Position numbers and translations under genes: made by a program | Part shown: positions 17,021 to 25,460 of the stretch, piece after piece | How the letters are laid out: every line of letters begins with the position of its first letter | Position numbering within the stretch: the stretch's first letter is position 1 | Source: Clostridium sp. M62/1 | Lineage (GTDB): Bacteria; Bacillota; Clostridia; Lachnospirales; Lachnospiraceae | Direction: 5' to 3' | Assembly (NCBI RefSeq): GCF_020736365.1 | Contig: NZ_CP085988.1 | Coordinates: forward strand, 1,370,001 to 1,434,000 | DNA length: 64,000 nucleotides | The notes under the pieces: generated by a model | What the model was told of the DNA's origin: nothing | Databases searched by the model: none | What the model saw: the letters and a program-made list of their open reading frames with translations, nothing else

Positions 17021-17743
17021 TCATTTTCTCCTCACTGCCGTATCCTGGAAGCAGAAGTAGTCTGGTCTGTGCCTGGACTGGGTGTACTCAAACATGACTC
17101 CGTCTGCATCAAAGGTCTGGCTTGATATGACGGCCAGGCAGTTATAGTCGCCAAGCTCCAGGTATTTCTCATCGATCTCTGTGACAAGCTCAACCGTCAT
17201 TTTCCGTTTGCTGGTGACGATGTTCAGTCTGCATTCCTGTTCCAGGTAGCTGTAGATGGAATCCTCTGCAATTTCTTTAGTCAGTCCCAGGCATTTCTCC
17301 TTCAGAAACATGTTGATGTCGAGAATCAGGGCTTTTTTGTCCAGGTAGCGGACTCTCTGGATATAGTAGAGTTCACTTCCTACGGGGAAGCCTGAACGCC
17401 TGCTGATCCGCTCATCGGCGGTCAGTTCCATGAAGCAGATAACTCTGGTGCAGGCATTCAGGTGGTTTCTGGCAGCAGATTCCCGGAAGGATTCGATGCC
17501 GCCGATAGTGAAGGCTGCCTGTTCTACAGGCTGAAAGATAACGCGCACCCCAATACCATGAAGGGACTGGACATAGCCCTCTGCCGCCAGGGCAGAGATG
17601 GCCCGGCGGACCGTATTGCGCGAACAGGAATAGACCTCTGTCAGGATATTTTCCGACGGCAGAAGCGTCTGAAAGCCGTAGGTGGCATTTTCTATTTTCC
17701 GTTTCAGATCCCTGTAAATCTGTTCAAATTTTGCCTTTGGCAT
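17021..17743 (-). CDS. treR: GntR-family trehalose operon repressor
   Basis: 240 residues. N-terminal GntR winged helix (about 1-75: YGFQTLLPSENILTE, then SRNTVRRAISALAAEGYV), followed by a UTRA/HutC-type sensor domain ending in YTQSRHRPDYFCF. It is divergent from the trehalose PTS and phosphotrehalase genes, and two identical operator-like repeats lie between them. Known: TreR of this type binds trehalose-6-phosphate and releases its operators. Start ATG with GGAAGTGAG upstream. Confidence 0.9.
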   Translation of the reverse strand: MPKAKFEQIYRDLKRKIENATYGFQTLLPSENILTEVYSCSRNTVRRAISALAAEGYVQSLHGIGVRVIFQPVEQAAFTIGGIESFRESAARNHLNACTRVICFMELTADERISRRSGFPVGSELYYIQRVRYLDKKALILDINMFLKEKCLGLTKEIAEDSIYSYLEQECRLNIVTSKRKMTVELVTEIDEKYLELGDYNCLAVISSQTFDADGVMFEYTQSRHRPDYFCFQDTAVRRK

Positions 17744-17849
17744 AGGTACTCACTTCCCGTTTTCTTGTATAAATTTCAGTGTCTGGCCGAAACTAAATCA
17801 AGGATATTAAATATAGAAGAAAAAGTCAATGGATTTTAGGAAAAATTGA

Positions 17850-17906
17850 TTGACATGTTTAAACAAGTGTGTTATAACGGGATTATAAAAAGATGTTTAA
17901 ACAAGT
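17850..17906 (+). promoter_or_regulatory. tre promoter with two TreR operator repeats
   Basis: TTGACA (17850-17855), 17-bp spacer, TATAAC (17873-17878). ATGTTTAAACAAGT occurs twice, at 17855-17868 inside the spacer and 17893-17906 downstream of the -10, 38 bp apart centre to centre. The core is a near-palindrome (TGTTTAAACA). Binding would block RNA polymerase at both positions. Confidence 0.85.
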
Positions 17907-18019
17907 TAAACCCGGTTCGAAGAAAAACAGACCATGCCGGGGCTCAGCAGAGACTTTTCCAGGGAAAAGCGGTATCATCCCGAGAGAGGAAAAGCCAGAA
18001 ATAAAAACGGAGGGTAACG

Positions 18020-20035
18020 ATGGGCAAGTACACAGAGGATTCCAGACAGCTCCTTGAGCTTGTGGGCGGCAGGGAAAATATTGCCGCGGTTTCACACTGC
18101 ATGACCAGAATGCGGTTCGTGCTAAATGATCCGAAGAAGGCAGATGTGGAGAAAATTGAGGCATTAAAGGCAGTGAAGGGCAGCTTCACCCAGGCAGGTC
18201 AGTTTCAGGTAATTATCGGAAATGACGTATCTCTCTTTTATAATGACTTTACCGCAGCGGCGGGTATTGAGGGAGTGTCCAAGGATGCGGTAAAACAGGC
18301 GGCTAAGAAAAATCAGAATCCGCTTCAGAGGGCTATTGCAGTTCTGGCAGAGATTTTCGCTCCTCTGATTCCTGCTATCATTACAGGAGGTCTGATCCTG
18401 GGCTTTAGAAACTGTATTGACAGCCTTTACCTGTTTGAAAACGGGACAAAGACACTCTGCGATTTAAGCCAGTTCTGGGCGGGCGTCGACTCATTTTTAT
18501 GGCTCATTGGAGAGGCTGTGTTCCATGTGGGAATTCCGGTTGGAATCTGCTGGTCGGTGGCCAAGAAGATGGGAACGACGGAGATGCTGGGCATCGTCAT
18601 GGGACTTACCCTTGTTTCCAGTCAGCTGTTAAATGCCTACAGTGTGGCAGGCACGGCTGCGGCAGAGATTCCCAAGTGGGATTTTGGCTTTTTCCAGATC
18701 AATATGATCGGTTATCAGGCGCAGGTAATTCCGGCTATGCTGGCGGCCTTTACCCTGGCCTATCTGGAGCGCTTTTTTAAGAAGATTGTGCCCCAGGCCA
18801 TTTCCATGATAGTCGTGCCCTTCTTAAGCCTTCTGCTGGCAGTGATGGCGGCTCACTGGGTGCTGGGACCCATTGGCTGGAAGATCGGCTCTGCCATCTC
18901 TTCCGTGGTTTATGCGGGGATTACAGGCAGCTTTAAGGTGGTGTTCGCGGCAATTTTCGGTTTTGCCTATGCACCTCTTGTCATTACGGGACTTCACCAT
19001 ATGTCCAATGCCATTGACCTTCAGCTCTGCGCTGACTATGGCGGAACTATGCTCTGGCCCATGATTGCTCTCTCCAATATTGCGCAGGGCTCGGCCGTTC
19101 TCGCCATGATCCGTCTTCAGAAAAAGAACACCAGGGCACAGGAGGTCAATGTTCCGGCCTGCATTTCCTGCTATCTGGGTGTGACAGAGCCTGCAATTTT
19201 CGGCGTCAACCTGAAATATACCTTCCCATTTATCTGCGGCATGATTGGCTCCGCTGCGGCAGCCGTGATTTCAGTGGCAACAGGCACCACGGCCAATGCA
19301 GTGGGAGTGGGAGGACTTCCAGGCATCCTGTCTATTCAGGTGGCCTCCATGCCGACCTTTGCCATTGCCATGGCGGCTGCCATCGTCATTCCGTTTATCC
19401 TGACCATGCTGGCAGGACAGAAGAAACTGTCAGCGGCTGACAGAGGAACGGAGGAAGGGCTGGCAGCAGAGGAGGACAAAAAAGACAGAGCAGAGCTCCA
19501 GAGCGGCGAGAAGGAGCCTAAAAAAGGTGCAGAGGTTTGTAAAAACGCGGACAGTGGGAATGGAAACGGCAAAGAAAAGGAGCATCTTGTGGCATACCTT
19601 TCCGGTAAGGTGATCCCGATTGAGGAAGTCGGAGACGGTGTGTTCTCAGCTAAAATCCTGGGAGACGGAATCGCCATCGAGCCGGAGAGCGATACAGTGG
19701 TGGCTCCTGCCAGGGTCACGGTTGCCGTGCTGATGCAGGAGTCCAGGCACGCAGTGGGACTTGTGATGGAGGATGGAAGAGAGCTTCTGATCCATGTGGG
19801 GCTTGACACGGTGCAGATGAACGGTGACGGTTTTGAGTATCTGGTAAACCAGGGGGATGTGGTGGAGGCAGGAACGCCCCTCATCCGATTTGACCGGGAC
19901 AAGATTCAGAAAGCCGGAAAGCGGGCTGTTACTATTATGGCTGTGACAGACGGCACCGGCCGGGGAGCTTTAAGCTACAGAACCGGAATGGATGCACAGG
20001 CCGGAGAAACCGTTGTGGCAGAGATTGAGGAATAG
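18020..20035 (+). CDS. treP: PTS trehalose-specific EIIBCA fusion
   Basis: 671 residues in the order IIB-IIC-IIA. IIB has the phospho-cysteine in SHCMTRMRF (C27). IIC spans about residues 105-470 with some ten hydrophobic segments. A charged linker (about 475-530) leads to a glucose-type IIA with LIHVGLDTV (phospho-His 592). It imports trehalose and phosphorylates it to trehalose-6-phosphate, using HPr and enzyme I (encoded at 48.8-50.8 kb here). Many trehalose permeases lack their own IIA; here it is fused. ATG preceded by GGAGGG. Confidence 0.92.
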   Translation: MGKYTEDSRQLLELVGGRENIAAVSHCMTRMRFVLNDPKKADVEKIEALKAVKGSFTQAGQFQVIIGNDVSLFYNDFTAAAGIEGVSKDAVKQAAKKNQNPLQRAIAVLAEIFAPLIPAIITGGLILGFRNCIDSLYLFENGTKTLCDLSQFWAGVDSFLWLIGEAVFHVGIPVGICWSVAKKMGTTEMLGIVMGLTLVSSQLLNAYSVAGTAAAEIPKWDFGFFQINMIGYQAQVIPAMLAAFTLAYLERFFKKIVPQAISMIVVPFLSLLLAVMAAHWVLGPIGWKIGSAISSVVYAGITGSFKVVFAAIFGFAYAPLVITGLHHMSNAIDLQLCADYGGTMLWPMIALSNIAQGSAVLAMIRLQKKNTRAQEVNVPACISCYLGVTEPAIFGVNLKYTFPFICGMIGSAAAAVISVATGTTANAVGVGGLPGILSIQVASMPTFAIAMAAAIVIPFILTMLAGQKKLSAADRGTEEGLAAEEDKKDRAELQSGEKEPKKGAEVCKNADSGNGNGKEKEHLVAYLSGKVIPIEEVGDGVFSAKILGDGIAIEPESDTVVAPARVTVAVLMQESRHAVGLVMEDGRELLIHVGLDTVQMNGDGFEYLVNQGDVVEAGTPLIRFDRDKIQKAGKRAVTIMAVTDGTGRGALSYRTGMDAQAGETVVAEIEE

Positions 20036-20055
20036 AAAATCAGAGGAGAGGACAG

Positions 20056-21738
20056 ATGAACAGCTTTAAGGATAAGGTGATATATCAGATTTACCCTAAA
20101 TCCTTCCGGGATACAGATGGGGACGGACTGGGTGATTTAAGGGGAGTGACGGAAAAACTCGACTACATTCAATTTCTCGGAGCCGATTACATTTGGCTGA
20201 CACCGTTTTTCATTTCTCCGCAGAATGACAACGGATACGATGTGGCGGATTATCTGTCTGTGGACCCCAGATACGGCACCATGGAGGACTTTGAGGAACT
20301 CTCGCGGGAGGCAAAAAAGAGGGGAATCGGTCTGATGCTGGACATGGTGTTTAACCACACCTCCACCGAGCATGAATGGTTTAAAAAGGCTCTGGCAGGA
20401 GATCCGGAATATATGGACTACTATATTTTCAGGGATGGGAAGGGGCAGGAACCGCCCACCAACTGGGTATCCAAATTCGGAGGAAATGCGTGGCAGTACG
20501 TGCCGGAACTGAAAAAGTGGTACCTCCACCTGTTTGATGTGACGCAGGCCGACCTGAACTGGGAAAACTCGAAGGTCAGGGAGGAGCTTAAAAAGGTGCT
20601 CCGTTTCTGGAAAGATAAGGGGGTGGAGGGATTTCGGTTTGACGTGGTAAACCTGATCTCAAAACCGGACTGCTTTCAGAACGACGAGGAGGGAGACGGC
20701 CGCCGCTTTTACACAGATGGGCCGAGAGTTCACGAGTATTTGAAGGAGCTGGTGCGGGATTCCGGCATTGACGGCATGGTGACAGTGGGAGAGATGTCTT
20801 CCACCACTCTGGAAAACTGCATCCGCTACTCTAACCCAGCGGAGCATGAGCTTTCCATGTGCTTTAACTTCCACCACCTGAAGGTGGATTACAGGAATGG
20901 AAATAAATGGGAACTGAAAGAGCCAGACCTGCAGGCGCTTAAGCAGCTGTTTAAGACCTGGCAGGAGGGGATGGAGGAGCATGGCGGCTGGAATGCCGTT
21001 TTCTGGTGCAACCACGATCAGCCCAGAATTGTGACCCGGTTTGGAGATGACAGGAAATATTGGAAAGAGTCGGCCAAAATGCTCGGGGCTTTTATCCACC
21101 TGCTGCGGGGAACTCCGTATATCTACCAGGGCGAGGAGATTGGCATGACAGATCCTCACTACCATGACATCAGCCGCTATCGTGATGTGGAGAGCCTGAA
21201 TTACTACAGGATTATGCTTTCCGAGGGGAAGACAGAGGAAGAGGCCCTGAAGATTCTCGAGGCCCGCTCCCGGGACAACAGCCGTACGCCCATGCAGTGG
21301 AGCAGCGGGAAAAACGCAGGATTTTCCGAGGCAGAGCCGTGGATTAGCCTGCCGGACAATTATGAGACGATCAATGTGGAGGCCCAGAGAGAAGATAAGA
21401 CTTCTGTCCTGAACTTTTACCGCAGGCTGATCCGTCTGCGAAAAGAGCACAGCGTCATCTCGGAAGGCTCCGTACGGTTCCTGGAGACGGGAAATGAAAA
21501 GGTAATTGGCTATGTCAGGGAGAATTCTCAGGAAAAGCTGACAGTGCTCTGCAATTTTTCAGGTATGTGCCAGGAATTCGAGGGTGCGAAGCAGGAGTAC
21601 AGCAAAAAGGCCCGCCTGCTTGTCGGAAACTGGGAGGCAGAAACAGCACCGGCTGCCGGGACGGACAGCGCAGAGCCTGCTAAGACGCCGCTCCGGCCGT
21701 TTGAGGTGAGAGCGCTCCTGGAAGAGAAGAAGGCGTAA
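20056..21738 (+). CDS. treC: Alpha,alpha-phosphotrehalase, GH13 family
   Basis: 560 residues. GH13 TIM barrel with IYPKSFRDTDGDGLGD at the N-terminus, nucleophile D196 in GFRFDVVN, acid/base E246 in VGEMS and the third carboxylate D321 in NHDQPR. The oligo-1,6-glucosidase subfamily pattern plus the trehalose PTS 20 bp upstream supports hydrolysis of trehalose-6-phosphate to glucose and glucose-6-phosphate. Last gene of the tre operon. Confidence 0.92.
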   Translation: MNSFKDKVIYQIYPKSFRDTDGDGLGDLRGVTEKLDYIQFLGADYIWLTPFFISPQNDNGYDVADYLSVDPRYGTMEDFEELSREAKKRGIGLMLDMVFNHTSTEHEWFKKALAGDPEYMDYYIFRDGKGQEPPTNWVSKFGGNAWQYVPELKKWYLHLFDVTQADLNWENSKVREELKKVLRFWKDKGVEGFRFDVVNLISKPDCFQNDEEGDGRRFYTDGPRVHEYLKELVRDSGIDGMVTVGEMSSTTLENCIRYSNPAEHELSMCFNFHHLKVDYRNGNKWELKEPDLQALKQLFKTWQEGMEEHGGWNAVFWCNHDQPRIVTRFGDDRKYWKESAKMLGAFIHLLRGTPYIYQGEEIGMTDPHYHDISRYRDVESLNYYRIMLSEGKTEEEALKILEARSRDNSRTPMQWSSGKNAGFSEAEPWISLPDNYETINVEAQREDKTSVLNFYRRLIRLRKEHSVISEGSVRFLETGNEKVIGYVRENSQEKLTVLCNFSGMCQEFEGAKQEYSKKARLLVGNWEAETAPAAGTDSAEPAKTPLRPFEVRALLEEKKA

Positions 21739-21927
21739 CAGCCTAAGGAGGCAGAAGGAAATCAGCCGGCAGGCATAGGAGAGTCAAGGCAGAGAGCCAG
21801 GCAGAAAAATATACAGGCGCCGCCGGAGAAAGGGCCGGATCAGGCATAGAAAATTCAGGTAAAAAGAAGCTGCAAATAGAAAAAATCAATAAGTAAAACA
21901 GTACCTCAGAACAAAAATAATCAAAGT

Positions 21928-22000
21928 CCAGTCGGGCGGGAGCATTCCTGAAAAATGCAGAAAATGCAGGAAATATAAGGGATTGCTCCCGCCCGACTGG
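21928..22000. terminator. Long hairpin after treC
   Basis: Arms CCAGTCGGGCGGGAGCATTCC and GGGATTGCTCCCGCCCGACTGG, one mismatch, with a loop of about 30 nt. No T tract follows, so it may be a factor-assisted terminator or an mRNA 3'-end protector. The 180 bp between treC and this hairpin hold nothing recognisable. Confidence 0.6.
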
Positions 22001-22114
22001 GCTTCTGGAAGAAAAAATCAGGGAAGCTCTCCCACGAAAAAACTTTCCAATTCAGAAAAAATCCCTTTCCCTCCCCCCAGAAACTCCCCCCTGTACAGCC
22101 GAAGGACTTATGGT

Positions 22115-22388
22115 ATAATGGCCGCAGAGCGGGCATTATACCTGCGCCGAGCCGCTGGCGCCCGAAGGGAACCAAAACACCACTGCGGCGAGTGCGCAAC
22201 CCTCGGAGAGAATAGCATATCCGAAGGATATGACATAATGGCCGCAGAGCGGGCATTATACCTGCGCCGAGCCGCTGGCGCCCGAAGGGAGCCAAAACAC
22301 CACTGCGGCGAGTGCGCAACCCTCGGAGAGAATAGCATATCCGAAGGATATGACATAATGGCCGCAGAGCGGGCATTATACCTGCGCA
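22115..22388 (+). repeat. Tandem 120-bp repeat, about 2.3 copies
   Basis: Units begin at 22115, 22235 and 22355 with an exact 120-bp period; the first two are nearly identical. Each unit contains hairpin H2 (ATAATGGCCGC-aga-GCGGGCATTAT) and ends with H1 (CATATCC-gaa-GGATATG). The third unit breaks off after GCATTATACCTGCGC and joins hairpin H3. The first H2 overlaps a TGGTATAAT sequence that could act as an extended -10. Confidence 0.9.
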
Positions 22389-22420
22389 AACCGGTTTCAG
22401 CATTCACTGCTGAAAGCCGG
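22336..22420 (+). repeat. Three-hairpin dispersed element, copy B
   Basis: H1 CATATCC-gaa-GGATATG (22336-22352), H2 (22355-22379), H3 CCGGTTTCAGCA-ttcac-TGCTGAAAGCCGG (22391-22420 region). It aligns with copy A at 3939-4023. It ends about 129 nt before the double-cubane reductase start, same orientation. Base changes between copies in H2 keep at least one pair (T-A in A, C-G in B). Confidence 0.8.
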
Positions 22421-22549
22421 GCGCCTAAGTTTTGCCGGAGGCTGCAGCTTTCAGCTTCCGGCATCAGATGGAATTTTAAAGACAGAGGGGAAATAAGATA
22501 GCTGTGAAAACAGCTGTTTCATAAAAGATACCAGGGAGGGGAAAACAGC

Positions 22550-23698
22550 ATGATGAAACTGCCGGAAAATTTTGTTACATACGATGAGGCGAGAAAAGCA
22601 GGATTTATAAAGATGAAGGAGTTAAAGGAACAGGGGGCGAGAGTGGTAGGGATCTTCTGTTCCTTCGTGCCGGTAGAAATCCTGATGGCAGCGGGGGCCG
22701 TGAGCGCATCTCTTTGCGCCTCCAGTGAACAGCCGATCACTGCGGCTGAGACGAAGCTGCCCCGCAACCTCTGTCCTCTGATTAAGGCCAGCTATGGCTT
22801 TGCTCTGACAGATACCTGTCCGTATTTCTATTTCGCTGATCTGATTGTAGGTGAAACGACCTGCGACGGAAAGACGAAGATGTTTGAGCTGATGAACGAG
22901 CTGAAGGAAACCTATGTGATGCAGCTTCCGTCGGGGAGAAATGAGAGAGCGCTCAAGGCATGGAAGGAAGAAATCATCGCACTGAAGGAGAAGCTGGAGG
23001 ATTTTTACGGAATTGAAATCACAGAGGAGGACATTCGCCAGGCAATCCGTATAAAAAACAGGGAGCGCCGCTCCATGCTGCGGTTTATGGAGCTTGGCAA
23101 GCTGAATCCGGCTCCCATTTCCGGCTATGAGATTGGAACCCGGGCCGATTCCCTGGCCTTTAACTTTGATATGGAGGAGAGAATCCGCCTGGTAGATGAG
23201 AGAACAGAGGAGGTTCTCAGGGACTGGGAAGAGAACTACAAAGGAAAGCCGTCGGATCGCCCGAGGATTCTTGTGACAGGCTGCCCCAATGCAGGAGTCA
23301 GAGACAAGATTATAAAGACAGTGGAAGAGATGGGCGCTGATGTGGTGGCTTTTGATTCCTGCAGCGGCACGAGAGAAAAAGTGGAGCTGGTAGATGAAAA
23401 TCTTCCTGTATTTGATGCCCTGGCAAAGAAGTATCTGAATATTAACTGCTCTGTCATGAGCCCCAATACCAGCCGTATGGGTTATATAAAAGATATGATC
23501 CGGGACTATCAGGCTGATGCGGTAATTGAGATCATTCTTCAGTCCTGCCATACCTATAATATCGAGGCGCATTTTGTCAAAAGGGCAGTGGAGGAAGAAA
23601 ATATTCCTTATCTGATGCTTGAGACAGATTATTCACGCTCTGATCAGGGCCAGATTGCCACAAGACTTGAGGCACTTCTGGAAACGCTGCACGGATAA
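22550..23698 (+). CDS. Double-cubane-cluster anaerobic reductase (HgdB/YjiM-like)
   Basis: 382 residues, related to the beta subunit of 2-hydroxyacyl-CoA dehydratases (FldC/HgdB/YjiM). Cysteine-bearing segments seen are GIFCSFVPVEI, PRNLCPLIK, TDTCPYFYFAD, GETTCDGKTKM, VTGCPNAGV, LQSCHTYN and ETDYSRSDQGQ. This is the single-subunit form, which in Carboxydothermus binds a double-cubane [8Fe-9S] cluster. Such proteins need an ATP-driven BadF/YjiL activator, and none is next to it. ATG 22550 with GGGAGGGG upstream. The real substrate is unknown. Confidence 0.87.
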   Translation: MMKLPENFVTYDEARKAGFIKMKELKEQGARVVGIFCSFVPVEILMAAGAVSASLCASSEQPITAAETKLPRNLCPLIKASYGFALTDTCPYFYFADLIVGETTCDGKTKMFELMNELKETYVMQLPSGRNERALKAWKEEIIALKEKLEDFYGIEITEEDIRQAIRIKNRERRSMLRFMELGKLNPAPISGYEIGTRADSLAFNFDMEERIRLVDERTEEVLRDWEENYKGKPSDRPRILVTGCPNAGVRDKIIKTVEEMGADVVAFDSCSGTREKVELVDENLPVFDALAKKYLNINCSVMSPNTSRMGYIKDMIRDYQADAVIEIILQSCHTYNIEAHFVKRAVEEENIPYLMLETDYSRSDQGQIATRLEALLETLHG

Positions 23699-23836
23699 AG
23701 AAGCAGAGGGCAGAAACAGAAATGCAAAGCTCATGGGAACAGGGATAAAGAAGGCCGGGATGCTGAGGCTTATAGAAAAAAACGATAGATAATCTCTGCA
23801 GATGCAAATTTTGAATGGCGAATCGTTGCAGGAATC

Positions 23837-23865
23837 TTGAATTTGCAGGGCATCCTGCTTATACT
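23837..23865 (+). promoter_or_regulatory. Candidate promoter of sugar ABC importer
   Basis: TTGAAT (23837-23842), 17-bp spacer, TATACT (23860-23865), about 105 nt before the binding-protein start. Confidence 0.55.
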
Positions 23866-23971
23866 GGGAGAGAATGGACTGCAGATGCAGTCATGTGAGA
23901 AGCACAGGAATCAGAAGGACTGTTTTCTGTGCCGTCAGGAAACAAAGGAGACAGACAAAAGGAGAAGTACT

Positions 23972-25306
23972 ATGAAAAAGAAATTTGCAGGTGCAGTGGC
24001 GGCGGCAGTTCTGGCGGCAGCAGTGACCGGCTGTTCAGGAAGCGCTGATACTGCAAAGGAAACGAAAGAGACAGCAGCTCAGACACAGGCAGAGACAGAC
24101 GCACAGGCCTCTGAGAGCGCAGATGCAGCAGAGGAAAAAAGCGATCTGGCAGGAACGGAAATTACCGTTATGGTTCCGGACTGGGGAAATCCAGGAGAAG
24201 AGCTGCTTGCCCAGTTTACAGAGGAAACGGGAATCAGCGTAGTGATGAACGAAGTGAGCTGGGATGACATCCGGGATAAGGTATCCATTGCAGCAGTTGG
24301 CGGCAAGGCGGCAGCTGACGTAATCGAGGTAGACTGGTCCTGGGTCGGCGAGATGAACAGTGCAGGCTGGTTAGAGCCGATTGAGATGAGCGAGGAGGAC
24401 ATGGCCGACATGCCGTCCATGGAAACCTTTATGATTGACGGACAGATTCTGGCCGTTCCCTATGCCAATGATTACCGGATTGCCTACTATAATAAAGAGC
24501 ATTTCGCACAGGCCGGGATTGACAAGGCTCCAGAGACATGGGATGAGGTTTACGAGGCCATGAAGGCTATCAAGGAGCAGGGAATCACAGAATATCCCTA
24601 TGCAATGCCGATGAATGCCGACGAGTCTGCGACTACCTCTATGATGTGGATGGCATTTGCGAGAAACGGAGTTGTGTTCAACGACGACAATACACTGAAT
24701 GAGGAGTCTGTATTAGACGCTCTTACCTTTGAAAACCAGATGGTTCAGGAGGGCTACACGGATCCAGCCATCAAGACAGCCACAGGAATGGATGTTTACA
24801 GAAAGATCACATCCGGGGAAGCAAGCTTCATGGTGGGCCCCACAAAATTTGTGCGCTTCTCCTCTGATCCCAACGAGTGCAGTGTGGTAGGAGATGTGGT
24901 TCCGATCATGCTTCCCGGAAAGGACAAAACGGCAGCTCAGACAATGCCTCTTCCGGAGGCTGTCGGTGTTTCCAGCTTCTCTGAGAACAAGGAAGCAGCC
25001 ATGGAGTTTGTAAAATGGTACAGCTCACCGGAAACACAGAAGGCTCTCTATACAGCCAACGGCTCCATCCCCACCAGAAACAGCGTGCTGGAGGCTCTGA
25101 TCGAGGACGGAACTATCACAAATCCTGGAGCGATGCTCGATATGGCCAAGCTCATCAAGTCCCCGTTCCCCAACGGTGTGCCGGACTACTATGCAGAGAT
25201 GAGCAATACAATCTTCAACAACATCAACCGTATGGTGCTGGGAGAGCAGACGCCTGAGGAGGCATTTGCAGCCATGAATGAAAAGGTAAATGAACTGGCA
25301 AAATAA
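23972..25306 (+). CDS. ABC sugar importer substrate-binding lipoprotein
   Basis: 444 residues from ATG 23972 (AAAGGAG upstream; starts further upstream would bury the signal peptide). Lipoprotein signal with lipobox VTGC (cleavage before C20), a Ser/Thr/Glu-rich linker, then a family 1 extracellular solute-binding fold (TEITVMVPDW ..., PYANDYRIAYYNKEHF). Such proteins deliver mono- or oligosaccharides to the membrane pair encoded downstream. The sugar cannot be named from sequence. Confidence 0.92.
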   Translation: MKKKFAGAVAAAVLAAAVTGCSGSADTAKETKETAAQTQAETDAQASESADAAEEKSDLAGTEITVMVPDWGNPGEELLAQFTEETGISVVMNEVSWDDIRDKVSIAAVGGKAAADVIEVDWSWVGEMNSAGWLEPIEMSEEDMADMPSMETFMIDGQILAVPYANDYRIAYYNKEHFAQAGIDKAPETWDEVYEAMKAIKEQGITEYPYAMPMNADESATTSMMWMAFARNGVVFNDDNTLNEESVLDALTFENQMVQEGYTDPAIKTATGMDVYRKITSGEASFMVGPTKFVRFSSDPNECSVVGDVVPIMLPGKDKTAAQTMPLPEAVGVSSFSENKEAAMEFVKWYSSPETQKALYTANGSIPTRNSVLEALIEDGTITNPGAMLDMAKLIKSPFPNGVPDYYAEMSNTIFNNINRMVLGEQTPEEAFAAMNEKVNELAK

Positions 25307-25390
25307 AAGAATCGGGAGTATAATGGAAAGGCACGGCAAAACGGCGATGCCAGACACATAAGAAACTGGTTTTAAGATACTGACACGAAA

Positions 25391-25445
25391 AAAGGGGATG
25401 CTGTGAGAGCCTTTCAGGAGGGCTTTTACGGCATCCCTTTTGATT
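25391..25445 (+). terminator. Intercistronic attenuator-terminator
   Basis: Arms AAAGGGGATGC and GCATCCCTTTT enclosing a smaller AGCC/GGCT stem, ending in a short T run. It lies between the binding-protein gene and the permease genes, so most transcripts may stop here, giving excess binding protein. Confidence 0.8.
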
Positions 25446-25460
25446 GAAGGAGAATACAGA

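Noticed and set aside
22115..22420. CRISPR-like array
   Set aside because: The units are 120 bp of nearly complete identity with no unique spacers, and no cas genes are present.
21983..22501. 172-codon open frame across the tandem repeats with repeated ALYLRRAAGARREPKHH units
   Set aside because: The 120-bp period is a multiple of 3, so the frame stays open by chance. The opposite strand is open too, no ribosome binding site is present, and the sequence is better explained by conserved hairpins.
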